A stretch of 33,799 bases of DNA, taken from contig NZ_RHOW01000025.1 of assembly GCF_003946215.1 (NCBI RefSeq), positions 1-33,799 on the forward strand. Direction: 5' to 3'. The notes below the pieces were generated by a model. That model saw only the letters and a program-made list of their open reading frames with translations, was not told the DNA's origin and did no database searches. The position numbers and the translations under genes are program-made. This document shows positions 1 to 6,948 of this stretch, one piece after another; position 1 is the first letter of the stretch; every line of letters begins with the position of its first letter. The DNA is from Lapidilactobacillus mulanensis. Its GTDB lineage: Bacteria > Bacillota > Bacilli > Lactobacillales > Lactobacillaceae.

Positions 1-184
1 GATGTCCTATTTATTTCGGCAAATAAAAACTGGTATTAGTTTTACCAACACCAGAAAGTGTAGACCCAAAATTTGTCGTGTCTTATTTTGCTCGGATTTG
101 AAATTCATCACATTTTTTATTTTGTTCTTCGGAGTAAAGGCAACATTGAGAATCAACTTCTAGAACCCTGTTATTCGTTTCCTA

Positions 185-414
185 AGCTAAACAGAATAAG
201 TTTAGGTCGAAAGTGCTGGGGCAGGCAGTCGTGGCAGTGACAACCATGTTGGCGGGCCGTTTTTTGCCCGCCTTACATGGTGGATCGATTCGAGATTTTG
301 CCGGTTTTGCAAAAGCTCAAATCGAAGCTCGGAACTTTTCCCGTTCTTGGAAAAGTGGAGAGCGGTCCCACAGCCACAGACCTGCCTGCCCCAGCACTTT
401 CGACCGCAGGTAGA
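185..414 (+). repeat. Module I element, copy A (divergent arms)
   Basis: A hairpin element directly downstream of bceB. Arms 205-228 and 382-405 are a perfect 24-bp inverted repeat. Their sequence (starting GGTCGAAAGTGC) is unlike the other copies, yet the architecture is the same. It has a small CTAAAC/GTTTAG hairpin at the 5' edge, an A-A mismatch inside the arms (GC-A-GTG at the 5' side, CAC-A-GC at the 3' side), and three internal hairpins. Two of these are GGCGGGC/GCCCGCC near 251-271 and ACTTTTCC/GGAAAAGT near 334-356. The 3' flank GCAGGTAGA is shared with other copies. Upstream, about 138-184, matches the end of the spacer seen in composite copies (AGTAAAGGCAACA and AACCCTGTTATTC). No module II is attached. 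Confidence 0.8.
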
Positions 415-415
415 T

Positions 416-2257
416 CTAATCCTTTTTAATTTCCACCTTAGGAATAACGATCCCACGATAAAGCCAAGTCGTCAGTACATAATAAACGCCATACAACACA
501 ATGAAAATCGCAAACGGCAACCAAATACCACGATAAGGATCGAGCATCAATAACTTAAACAGCTGCAATCCAAACAAAACATGAATCACGCCGAGAACTC
601 CAGGTAGCGCGTAGAGCACGCCGATTTCCATCGAGACGGAACGCTTCAAACTTTTCGCGCGCGCACCCATTTTGTTCAACATGTCATAACGGCGAATATC
701 GCTATATGCGCCCGACAAAATCTTGAACATCAAGCAACTTGCCAACATCGCCAAGAAGGAAATGCCGAGGAAGAAGCCCATGAAAACCATGCCAGAATAG
801 AGTGCGTTCATATTCATATAATAACTATATTTACTATTTCTCAAAATCTCTTCGAATTTCGGTGCGGCTTTTATTTGATCAGTTTGGATCGCGCCAATTT
901 GCTTAGCCGCTGCTTGAAAATCTTCAACGCGGATCAGCGTAATTTTCTGAGTCGTCCCTGTTAAGGTACTAAACTTATTCGCCGGAACGAGTTGCATGGC
1001 ATCTTCACGAGCACTCATTCCTAAATTGAGCCCCAGGGTCCCTTTTAGGCCGTATAAGGCGTCTGAATCTTTCTTCGTGTACTCACTTGCAGAATCGCGT
1101 TTGATCGTCGGTAGGATGCGTACAGTGCCATTAGAGCCATAATGAACTCGATACAATGGATTCCGCTGTAATTGGGCCAAATTATAATAAGTGGTCTCAC
1201 CCACAATTTTATAGTCATAACTTGTTTTAGATTTAATGTCTAGTTTTGCCACTTGGCGCTCAATTTTGTCATTGGTGGTGTACAGCGTTAAATCGTAAGC
1301 GCCACTCAATTTAGACATCGTGCTCAGATCATTCTTGAATCCTAAGCCGACAGTGATCGCGCCCAGTGCCAACGCGAACAAAATTGAAATCATCGCCAAC
1401 ATACGCGTATAATCGCGTAAACGGAAGCTTAATTGCGACAAGGTAAAATTATTCAACCCTTTCAACGCAAACTTCGGGCGCCGTTTCAATAAGTGGATCA
1501 CCCAAATAAAAGTCGCGTTAAACGTGAAATAACTACCTAAAACGATCGTCACTAACGCAATCGGAATCGCCAGCAAGTTGAGTTTCATCAGACTAGCCAT
1601 GGCCCAATAGCCGATGCCCAGCAACACGACCCCCAGAATCGCTTCAAAAATCAAAACGACCGGTTTCGCCGCGACGCGATTGGGTTGTGATGCATGATGT
1701 AACAGCTTCAAAACCGGCGTCTTTACAAATTTGCGACTGTTCCAGAAGGCCGCGAAGACGAACATCACGCCGAAGAAAACAAGCGTGATCAAAATTGCCG
1801 GCAGATAAAAGGCATTGAAATTCTGCAAGGTCAATCCCAATTGTGCCGTTAATAATTGAGCCACGACTTGAGATAGCCCCACACCAATAGCCGAACCGAC
1901 CAATGTGGCAATCATCCCCACGGAAAAGGTTTCGATGAAGACCAGTCGTGCAATTTTGCCAGTCTTGGCGCCCAACATCATGAACATTCCGTAATCGCGC
2001 TGGCGCATGTTGAGCAAGAACGAATTGGCATATACCAGATAAACTAAAGTAATGATGGCTAATAAAATCGCCCCGAAAATGAAGACGATCATAGTGTTGC
2101 CCGCCGAAACCATCGAATTTTTGCCAAGAAAATCGCGATTAGTTGCTAAAGACATAAACATGTAGAAAGTTGCCGCCGAAACGATCAAGCCGGAGAAAAG
2201 AACCAGATAATCCTTCATGCGGCTTTTGATGCCGTTAAATGCTAATTTCGATAACAC
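416..2257 (-). CDS. BceB-type ABC transporter permease (FtsX family)
   Basis: Membrane permease of a peptide-antibiotic sensing/detoxification ABC transporter, 613 aa. By eye there are ten hydrophobic segments: one near residues 18-38, three up to about 170, three between about 200 and 305, and three after about 510. A large extracytoplasmic domain lies at about 310-505. This layout with FtsX-type helices is typical of BceB/VraE proteins, which bind bacitracin-like peptides or lipid II cycle intermediates. It lies 12 nt downstream of its ATPase gene on the same strand and is clearly cotranscribed with it. No BceRS two-component genes lie in the window; they could be outside the left edge. The substrate cannot be read from sequence. 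The stop codon (416-418) directly abuts repeat copy A, leaving no room for another terminator. Confidence 0.9.
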   Translation of the reverse strand: MLSKLAFNGIKSRMKDYLVLFSGLIVSAATFYMFMSLATNRDFLGKNSMVSAGNTMIVFIFGAILLAIITLVYLVYANSFLLNMRQRDYGMFMMLGAKTGKIARLVFIETFSVGMIATLVGSAIGVGLSQVVAQLLTAQLGLTLQNFNAFYLPAILITLVFFGVMFVFAAFWNSRKFVKTPVLKLLHHASQPNRVAAKPVVLIFEAILGVVLLGIGYWAMASLMKLNLLAIPIALVTIVLGSYFTFNATFIWVIHLLKRRPKFALKGLNNFTLSQLSFRLRDYTRMLAMISILFALALGAITVGLGFKNDLSTMSKLSGAYDLTLYTTNDKIERQVAKLDIKSKTSYDYKIVGETTYYNLAQLQRNPLYRVHYGSNGTVRILPTIKRDSASEYTKKDSDALYGLKGTLGLNLGMSAREDAMQLVPANKFSTLTGTTQKITLIRVEDFQAAAKQIGAIQTDQIKAAPKFEEILRNSKYSYYMNMNALYSGMVFMGFFLGISFLAMLASCLMFKILSGAYSDIRRYDMLNKMGARAKSLKRSVSMEIGVLYALPGVLGVIHVLFGLQLFKLLMLDPYRGIWLPFAIFIVLYGVYYVLTTWLYRGIVIPKVEIKKD

Positions 2258-2269
2258 TGATTCCCACCC

Positions 2270-3025
2270 CTATTCTGCAAACGTGCCTAAGTTGTCTAAG
2301 ATTTCCTGATAAAAATCAGCACGCGAACGTCCATTACGTTTCAGCTCCTGGCCGATTTGCCCATCTTTGATAAACAAGATGCGCTGACAATAGCTGGCAG
2401 AAAACGGATCGTGGGTCACCAATAAAATCGAAACTTGGTCTTCTTGATTCAAAGAATCCATCGTTTCCAACAATTCTCGCGCACTATTTGAATCCAAAGC
2501 CCCGGTTGGCTCATCACCGAATAAAATCGCCGGCTGATGAACTAAGGCGCGCGCAGCCGCAACCCGCTGCTTCTGACCACCAGATAATTCGGTCGGATAG
2601 TGATCCAGAACAGATTCGATTGACAAACGTTTGGCAATCCGGTCGACTAACGGTTTGATCTTGCTTGGCGTAATGTTCTGCAGTGAAAGTGGCAAAGCAA
2701 TATTTTCCGCTGCGGTCAGATTTTCCAGCAAATTGAAATCTTGAAAAATAAATCCGATCTCTTTGCCCCGAAAATCTGCCATCTGATTGCCTTTCAAGCT
2801 CGTCACATCTTGTTGATTGATCAAAACCTGACCGCTCGTGGGTTTATCCAGTGTGGATAAAATGTTTAATAAAGTGGTCTTACCAGAACCAGATGCCCCC
2901 ATGATCCCAACAAATTCACCGTTCTCCACGGTAAATGACACCCCGTTCAAGGCAGTATATTGTTTCTCTTGTTTTTTACCATATGTCTTAACTAAATGAT
3001 TGACGCTAACAACTTCGTTCGCCAA
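2270..3025 (-). CDS. BceA-type ABC transporter ATP-binding protein
   Basis: Cytoplasmic ATPase, 251 aa, partner of the BceB-type permease that follows 12 nt downstream. It has Walker A GASGSGKTT near residue 43, the Q-loop FQDFNLL, the ABC signature LSGGQKQR, Walker B AILFGDEPTGALD and the switch His in LLVTHDP. The DEPTGALD form is typical of the MacB/LolD/BceA class that works with FtsX-like permeases. The C-terminal extension of about 25 residues is also usual in BceA proteins. The start ATG follows a GGAGGGA ribosome site in the minus strand. Upstream is a perfect 9-bp inverted repeat that may be a response-regulator operator. Function in peptide resistance is inferred from family. Confidence 0.92.
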   Translation of the reverse strand: MANEVVSVNHLVKTYGKKQEKQYTALNGVSFTVENGEFVGIMGASGSGKTTLLNILSTLDKPTSGQVLINQQDVTSLKGNQMADFRGKEIGFIFQDFNLLENLTAAENIALPLSLQNITPSKIKPLVDRIAKRLSIESVLDHYPTELSGGQKQRVAAARALVHQPAILFGDEPTGALDSNSARELLETMDSLNQEDQVSILLVTHDPFSASYCQRILFIKDGQIGQELKRNGRSRADFYQEILDNLGTFAE

Positions 3026-3053
3026 ATTGATCCCTCCATCTCTTTATGACACA

Positions 3054-3128
3054 AGTATACCAAGCATCCGTCGAAAACTTGATGGATTTTCCTAACAATA
3101 TTTTCGGCCAACTTACACGATTGTTAGG
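3054..3128 (-). promoter_or_regulatory. Putative bceAB promoter with 9-bp inverted repeat operator
   Basis: On the minus strand a -10 box TATACT (3054-3059) lies about 30 nt before the bceA start. No good -35 box is present, as expected for an activated promoter. Upstream, CCTAACAAT (3091-3099) and ATTGTTAGG (3120-3128) form a perfect 9-bp inverted repeat with a 20-nt spacer. Position upstream of a weak promoter fits a BceR-like response regulator site, but the spacing differs from the short-spaced BceR consensus, so the identity of the regulator is open. Confidence 0.45.
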
Positions 3129-3209
3129 TCGATGACCAACTTGGGACCCTTGACAAAAGTGGCTGACTAAATTATGGGGGATTCTGGTGGTTCTATTTTG
3201 TGCGGTTCC

Positions 3210-3470
3210 GGCGGAATTTGTGGTGAGAACTGTGAAGTTGCTGTGGGGACGGCTCCAAGCTTTTGGAAATTCGCCAAAAGTTTTCCGCCTGAAATCTGAG
3301 CTCCTGAAAACCGCAGGAGCTCAGATTTCCCCTTTCTGTACTGGCGCCCATGGCTCTAACGATGTCATTATCCGTAACTCACGACGTTCGAACGGCTAAA
3401 GCAAACTCACAAAACCCGTTCATTAACAGAAATATCACTGCAAGTCCCAGTTCCCACCACAAATACCGCC
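3210..3470 (-). repeat. Module I element, copy B1 (third arm sequence, carries 70-nt cassette)
   Basis: Inverted orientation. Arms 3210-3232 and 3448-3470 (starting GGCGGAATTTGTGG) pair at 21 of 23 positions and are unrelated in sequence to the other copies' arms. The A-A mismatch flanked by GC and GTG is kept. The core hairpin is 3291-3306 with 3314-3329, a perfect 16-bp stem (GAAATCTGAGCTCCTG). The CCAAAAG/CTTTTGG hairpin and the CCGTCCCCACAGC segment match copies C, D and F. A 70-nt cassette (3333-3402) interrupts the core. Confidence 0.8.
3333..3402 (-). repeat. 70-nt cassette inside repeat copy B1
   Basis: Identical at 69 of 70 positions to 9271-9340 in copy C and absent from copies D and F, where only about 7 nt (ACAAAAT) lie at this point. 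It contains GTTCGAAC and GGCGCC palindromes. I cannot assign it to a known element. Confidence 0.8.
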
Positions 3471-3534
3471 TCGTCTATTCGAAAGAGTGACGTAAATCAG
3501 TTAGTTATAGTAACCCAGTTATCTAAATCCGACG

Positions 3535-3770
3535 CTAAACAAAATTAAGTTTAGGCAGCAGTTGCGGAAGAAAATAGTGGGATTGCAGTGACACTGGTGT
3601 TAGCGAACGATTTTTGTTCGGTTACAGCAGGGGGCGCATTTGAGACTTTTACGGTGGGTTTCCGGAAAAGGCTCAAATCGTGCTCGAAGACAATTCGGTT
3701 TTCAATTGGCTGAGAGCTATCCCCCACAGCAATCCCACTATTTTCTGGAGCAACTTCTGCCGCAGGTAGA
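3535..3770 (+). repeat. Module I element, copy B2
   Basis: The edge hairpin CTAAAC (3535-3540) / GTTTAG (3549-3554) is followed by the outer arm 3554-3565 / 3750-3761 (GGCAG-AGTTGC). Then comes a GGA opposite GGA internal loop (3566-3568, 3747-3749) and a perfect 18-bp stem AGAAAATAGTGGGATTGC (3569-3586) with 3729-3746, ending at an A-A mismatch (3587, 3728). Inside are hairpin CGAAC/GTTCG (3604-3620), a G-run/C-run pair (3630-3634 with 3721-3725), ATTTGAG/CTCAAAT (3638-3678) and CAATT/AATTG (3691-3708). This is the clearest copy for reading the fold. Confidence 0.85.
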
Positions 3771-3797
3771 TTATTTCCCAAACGTTTCAAAAAGGGG

Positions 3798-3896
3798 CTC
3801 AAATTATTCCCAAAGGCAATTCGATCTTCAATTAGCTGAGAGCTATCCCCCACAGCAATCCCACTATTTTCTAGAGCAATTTCTGCCGCAGGTAGA
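3798..3896 (+). repeat. Partial duplicate of the 3' half of module I (copy B3)
   Basis: Repeats the 3' half of copy B2 (about 3671-3770) in tandem: GCTCAAAT, the CAATT-AATT hairpin, CTGAGAGCTATCCCCCACAGC and the whole 3' arm. There is no matching 5' arm. One change, TCTAGAGC for TCTGGAGC, alters the otherwise constant GGA of the internal loop, as expected if this half copy no longer folds. Confidence 0.75.
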
Positions 3897-4078
3897 CATC
3901 ATCCTACCATTGCAGCTTAAGCCTATTTAAATCCCGACTGGTTTAAATCTGTTCGGTAAGCCATGCGCCACACCTCAATTCTCCCCACTTTTTTATTCGC
4001 TTTTTCCCATCAATCATGTTATTCTTAAAGCAATCGAGTGCATTTCAACTCAAATTCACGTAGAAGGGACTGCCGACA

Positions 4079-4117
4079 ATGCGTTTAAGATTAGTTTCGT
4101 TATTGCCATTACAATAA
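4079..4117 (+). CDS. Leader peptide uORF1 of hflX (MRLR-type)
   Basis: A 12-codon ORF, MRLRLVSLLPLQ, preceded by a Shine-Dalgarno-like AGAAGGGA nine nt before the ATG. The first four residues MRLR are the macrolide-dependent ribosome arrest motif known from the ErmD leader peptide (Arg-X-Arg class). Its stop TAA touches the ATG of a second short ORF, which suggests coupled reinitiation. Codons 2-4 (CGTTTAA, 4082-4088) can pair with TTAAACG (4131-4137), so a ribosome stalled there would change the leader fold. The ORF is too short for statistics; the call rests on the motif, the ribosome site and the position before a terminator and a ribosome-rescue gene. Confidence 0.6.
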   Translation: MRLRLVSLLPLQ

Positions 4118-4177
4118 ATGAATAGCAAATTTAAACGATTGGTGACAGATTCTTTTTGTATGCTTTGGTGTGCATAG
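4118..4177 (+). CDS. Leader uORF2 of hflX
   Basis: A 19-codon ORF, MNSKFKRLVTDSFCMLWCA, with ATG immediately after the uORF1 stop (TAAATG) and no ribosome site of its own, so translation would depend on coupling. It also contains Lys-X-Lys/Arg (KFKR), the class of sequence at which macrolide-bound ribosomes tend to stall. Its stop TAG (4175-4177) sits on the first bases of the terminator stem, so a translating ribosome would directly affect terminator folding. Translation is inferred only. Confidence 0.4.
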   Translation: MNSKFKRLVTDSFCMLWCA

Positions 4178-4202
4178 AGTCGGCGCAGGTCGACTCTTTT
4201 TT
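4176..4202 (+). terminator. Intrinsic terminator/attenuator in hflX leader
   Basis: AGAGTCG (4176-4182) and CGACTCT (4191-4197) form a 7-bp stem with an 8-nt loop and a run of six T, ending only 36 nt before the hflX ATG. A competing hairpin, GATTC/GAGTC (4148-4152 with 4177-4181, one G-U pair) stacked on TATGC/GCATA (4159-4163 with 4172-4176), would tie up the 5' arm. Terminator and antiterminator are therefore mutually exclusive. Confidence 0.7.
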
Positions 4203-4238
4203 GTTGCCTGAAATCTGCCCAATCAGATTGGAGAATTT

Positions 4239-5534
4239 ATGTCAGAAATAATTGATTTACAACCAGAAAAAACTAAAGTCATTATCAGTGGGGTCAGTCA
4301 TAAAACGGCCGACTTCGAATATACCATGAACGAGCTGGCCGAATTGGCGCGCGCGGACAACATGGAAGTCGTCGATCAAGTCGTCCAGAATATGGATAAG
4401 CCAGAAGGTGCCACTTATTTCGGTAAGGGTAAAGTTACCGAGATTGCCGAATTAGCCAATGGTCTCGATGTTAAATTTTTGGTGATCAACGACGAATTGT
4501 CGCCTTCACAAATTTCCAACTTGGAAAAACAAACCGGTCTGCGGATCATCGACCGGACCGAATTGATCCTGGAAATTTTTGCCGACCGTGCGCAAACTCG
4601 CGAAGCTAAATCACAGGTTGAAATTGCCAAGTTGCAATACTCACTTCCCCGCGTTCATCCCTCGGCTAATTCCTTGGATCAGCAGCGTGGTGGCGGTGGC
4701 TTGAATAACCGTGGTTCTGGTGAAACCCAGATGGAATTGGATAAGCGAGTCATCCGCAAACGGATTGCAGAGCTCAAGCAGAATTTACTCGCTCTCGAAA
4801 AAAGCGCGGCGACTCAGCGTGAGCGGCGCGAACAGAGTGGTCTCCCTAAGGTGGCGTTAGTTGGTTACACAAATGCCGGCAAATCGACGACAATGAACCA
4901 ACTCCTAGCCACCTTCGATCAGCTAGATGCTGAGAAAAAACAAGTCTTCGAAAAAAACATGCTTTTTGCAACCTTGGACACCAGCGTGCGCACGATTCAA
5001 TTACCCAACAAACAAAAATTCCTGTTGAGTGATACGGTCGGTTTTGTCAGTCACCTCCCTCATAACTTGGTTGCCTCGTTTAAGTCGACCTTGGCAGAAG
5101 CGGCCGATGCGGATTTACTGATCCAAGTGGTTGATTACGCAGATCCGCACTATCATGAAATGATGGCAACCACCAACCAGACGGTGCAAGACATTGGCGT
5201 CACGAATATTCCGATGATCGTCGCCTTCAACAAGGCCGATCTCCGCGAGAATACGAACTACCCAGAAATTCAAGGTAATGATTTGATTTACTCCGCGAAA
5301 GATCCCGCCTCAATTCAGAAGCTAGCAGAAATGATCACGAAGCACATCTTCGCCGATTATCATACCGTTGAATTATTGATTCCATTCAGTGAAGCGCGCG
5401 TCTTAGCCGAACTCGAAGCACACACCAGCATTTTAGAAAAAGACTACACAGAGGTCGGAACGCGCGTGAAAGTCGTCCTCGATCCTGTCCGTTATAATAA
5501 ATATCAAGGATTTCTTTTAAAGGACAATGTTTAG
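4239..5534 (+). CDS. hflX: GTPase HflX, ribosome-splitting factor
   Basis: 431-aa GTPase of the HflX family, which splits stalled 70S ribosomes under stress and, in some bacteria, protects against macrolides and lincosamides. The N-terminal nucleotide-binding-like HflX domain (about 1-195) ends in the family segment GGGGLNNRGSGETQMELDKR (151-170) and a coiled linker. The GTPase domain has P-loop GYTNAGKST (209-217), G3 DTVGF and G4 NKAD. A C-terminal domain follows. Start ATG has GGAG five nt upstream. It is monocistronic, closed by a strong bidirectional terminator. The leader with two short ORFs and a terminator suggests regulation by ribosome stalling. Confidence 0.95.
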   Translation: MSEIIDLQPEKTKVIISGVSHKTADFEYTMNELAELARADNMEVVDQVVQNMDKPEGATYFGKGKVTEIAELANGLDVKFLVINDELSPSQISNLEKQTGLRIIDRTELILEIFADRAQTREAKSQVEIAKLQYSLPRVHPSANSLDQQRGGGGLNNRGSGETQMELDKRVIRKRIAELKQNLLALEKSAATQRERREQSGLPKVALVGYTNAGKSTTMNQLLATFDQLDAEKKQVFEKNMLFATLDTSVRTIQLPNKQKFLLSDTVGFVSHLPHNLVASFKSTLAEAADADLLIQVVDYADPHYHEMMATTNQTVQDIGVTNIPMIVAFNKADLRENTNYPEIQGNDLIYSAKDPASIQKLAEMITKHIFADYHTVELLIPFSEARVLAELEAHTSILEKDYTEVGTRVKVVLDPVRYNKYQGFLLKDNV

Positions 5535-5560
5535 AACGTTTTAAATCTATTTTAGGCAAA

Positions 5561-5613
5561 AAAGCAGTTGTCCCATGAGTAAATAAATACTCACGGGGAC
5601 AACTGCTTTTTTT
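5561..5613. terminator. Bidirectional terminator between hflX and the amino-acid transporter operon
   Basis: GCAGTTGTCCC (5564-5574) pairs with GGGGACAACTGC (5595-5606), with A runs before and T runs after, between convergent genes. Confidence 0.92.
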
Positions 5614-5623
5614 GTAAAATCGT

Positions 5624-6280
5624 TTAATTAAGCCGTCTTGCCAAAGCTTTCGATAATTGCGAGAGCAGGAAACAAACGACGAAGTACAGAAAAGCCATGG
5701 CCACAAACATCGGAATCATATAATTCGTGTTCTGACCGTAGATGATCTGAGAATGATACATTAATTCTGGTAAGAGAATAATCGTGGCCAACGAAGAATC
5801 CTTAACCAGCGAAACGAACTGGCTCACGATTGGTGGCACCATATTGCGAAAGGCCTGCGGTAAAATAATGTACCACATCGCCTGCAAATAAGTGAGCCCA
5901 TTACTGCGAGCGGCTTCCATTTGTCCGCCGCTGATCGATTGGATCCCGCCCCGAATAATTTCCGCCAGCATCGCCGATTCGAAAACCGTTAAGGCGACGA
6001 TTGCGGCCGTTACCGTATTCAAGCGAATCCCAAACGTACTCGGCAATCCGAAATACATGAAGAATATAATTAACAATAACGGTAAATTACGAATGATATC
6101 AATGATCAATCCAATGACCGCTGAAAGATATTTAATTTTCATATAACGGATCAGGCCAAGCACCGCGCCAATTATAAAACTTAGCACGACGGAAATGGCA
6201 GAAACATAAATCGTCACCCACATGCCTTCGAGCAGGAAGCGCAGGTTGATCCAACTATAAGCGTCAATAAAATTCTGCAT
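5624..6280 (-). CDS. Polar amino-acid ABC transporter permease (GlnP family)
   Basis: 218-aa inner-membrane permease of the HisMQ/GlnP type with about five hydrophobic helices. The coupling-loop motif EAARSNGLTYLQAMWYIILPQA near residues 122-143 is the EAA loop that contacts the ATPase. Last gene of a four-gene operon (ATPase, binding protein, two permeases), 14 nt after the other permease, with which it probably forms a heterodimer. The two permeases share the EAARSNG loop and overall length but are not recent duplicates by eye. The substrate is probably glutamine or glutamate, from family resemblance only. Confidence 0.92.
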   Translation of the reverse strand: MQNFIDAYSWINLRFLLEGMWVTIYVSAISVVLSFIIGAVLGLIRYMKIKYLSAVIGLIIDIIRNLPLLLIIFFMYFGLPSTFGIRLNTVTAAIVALTVFESAMLAEIIRGGIQSISGGQMEAARSNGLTYLQAMWYIILPQAFRNMVPPIVSQFVSLVKDSSLATIILLPELMYHSQIIYGQNTNYMIPMFVAMAFLYFVVCFLLSQLSKALARRLN

Positions 6281-6294
6281 TTAAACTTCCCCTT

Positions 6295-6948
6295 TCAGAC
6301 TGTCGGTGTTTTCGACCAACGTTTCTCCAGATAGCGCATGAAATAACTTAATGGCATCGTCATCACTAAATATAATAAACCGACCGCTAAATAAGTATCC
6401 GTTGTTTTAAACGTGGTCGAAGCAATCAAGTTGCCTTGGTACATTAAATCGAACCCGGCCAAGAATGCGAGCACCGACGAATTTTTGACCAAGTTTACGA
6501 ACTGATTTCCCAACGACGGCACGACGATCTTGATGGCTTGCGGCAAAACAATGTAGCGCATCGCCTGTAAATAAGCCATGCCGTTGCTACGGGCGGCTTC
6601 CATTTGTCCGACCGGCACACTCTCAATACCCGCGCGAACCGTCTCCGCAATAAACGCAGAGGTATAGATCGTTAAGCCAATTGTTCCGGCTTTAAATCCA
6701 TCCAACCCTGGAAAAATGCGGGGCATCACAATATAGAAAAACATTGCAATGACCAACAATGGAATATTACGAAAAATTTCGACGTAAATTTTACCGATAA
6801 CATTTAGTGACTTATTCGGACTGATCACGAACATCGCGAAAATAACACCCAAAATGAGACTGCCGACTAACGCCAACAAGCTAGAAGCAATTGTATATTT
6901 CATTCCCTCGATCAACTCAGACCAATGTCCAACTAGAATTGAGATCAT
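6295..6948 (-). CDS. Polar amino-acid ABC transporter permease (GlnP/GltK family)
   Basis: 217-aa membrane permease. It begins with the HWSELIEGMKYTIASSLLAL segment typical of first helices in this family and carries the EAA loop QMEAARSNGMAYLQAMRYIV. Its start overlaps the end of the binding-protein gene by 4 nt (ATGA type), showing translational coupling. It pairs with the downstream permease and the GlnQ-type ATPase of the same operon. Import of glutamine/glutamate or a related amino acid is inferred from the family. Confidence 0.92.
   Translation of the reverse strand: MISILVGHWSELIEGMKYTIASSLLALVGSLILGVIFAMFVISPNKSLNVIGKIYVEIFRNIPLLVIAMFFYIVMPRIFPGLDGFKAGTIGLTIYTSAFIAETVRAGIESVPVGQMEAARSNGMAYLQAMRYIVLPQAIKIVVPSLGNQFVNLVKNSSVLAFLAGFDLMYQGNLIASTTFKTTDTYLAVGLLYLVMTMPLSYFMRYLEKRWSKTPTV

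Noticed and set aside
202-553. ORFs of 84, 66 and 68 aa across repeat copy A
   Set aside because: They run through the hairpin arms or into the end of bceB in antisense, have no ribosome site and no family features.
3551-3930. Overlapping ORFs of 100 aa (minus) and 96 aa (plus), the latter with an internal duplicated AESYPPQQSHYFLEQ-like segment
   Set aside because: The open frames come from the repeat arms and their tandem duplicate. There is no ribosome site, and the same peptide-like strings appear in other repeat copies in different frames.
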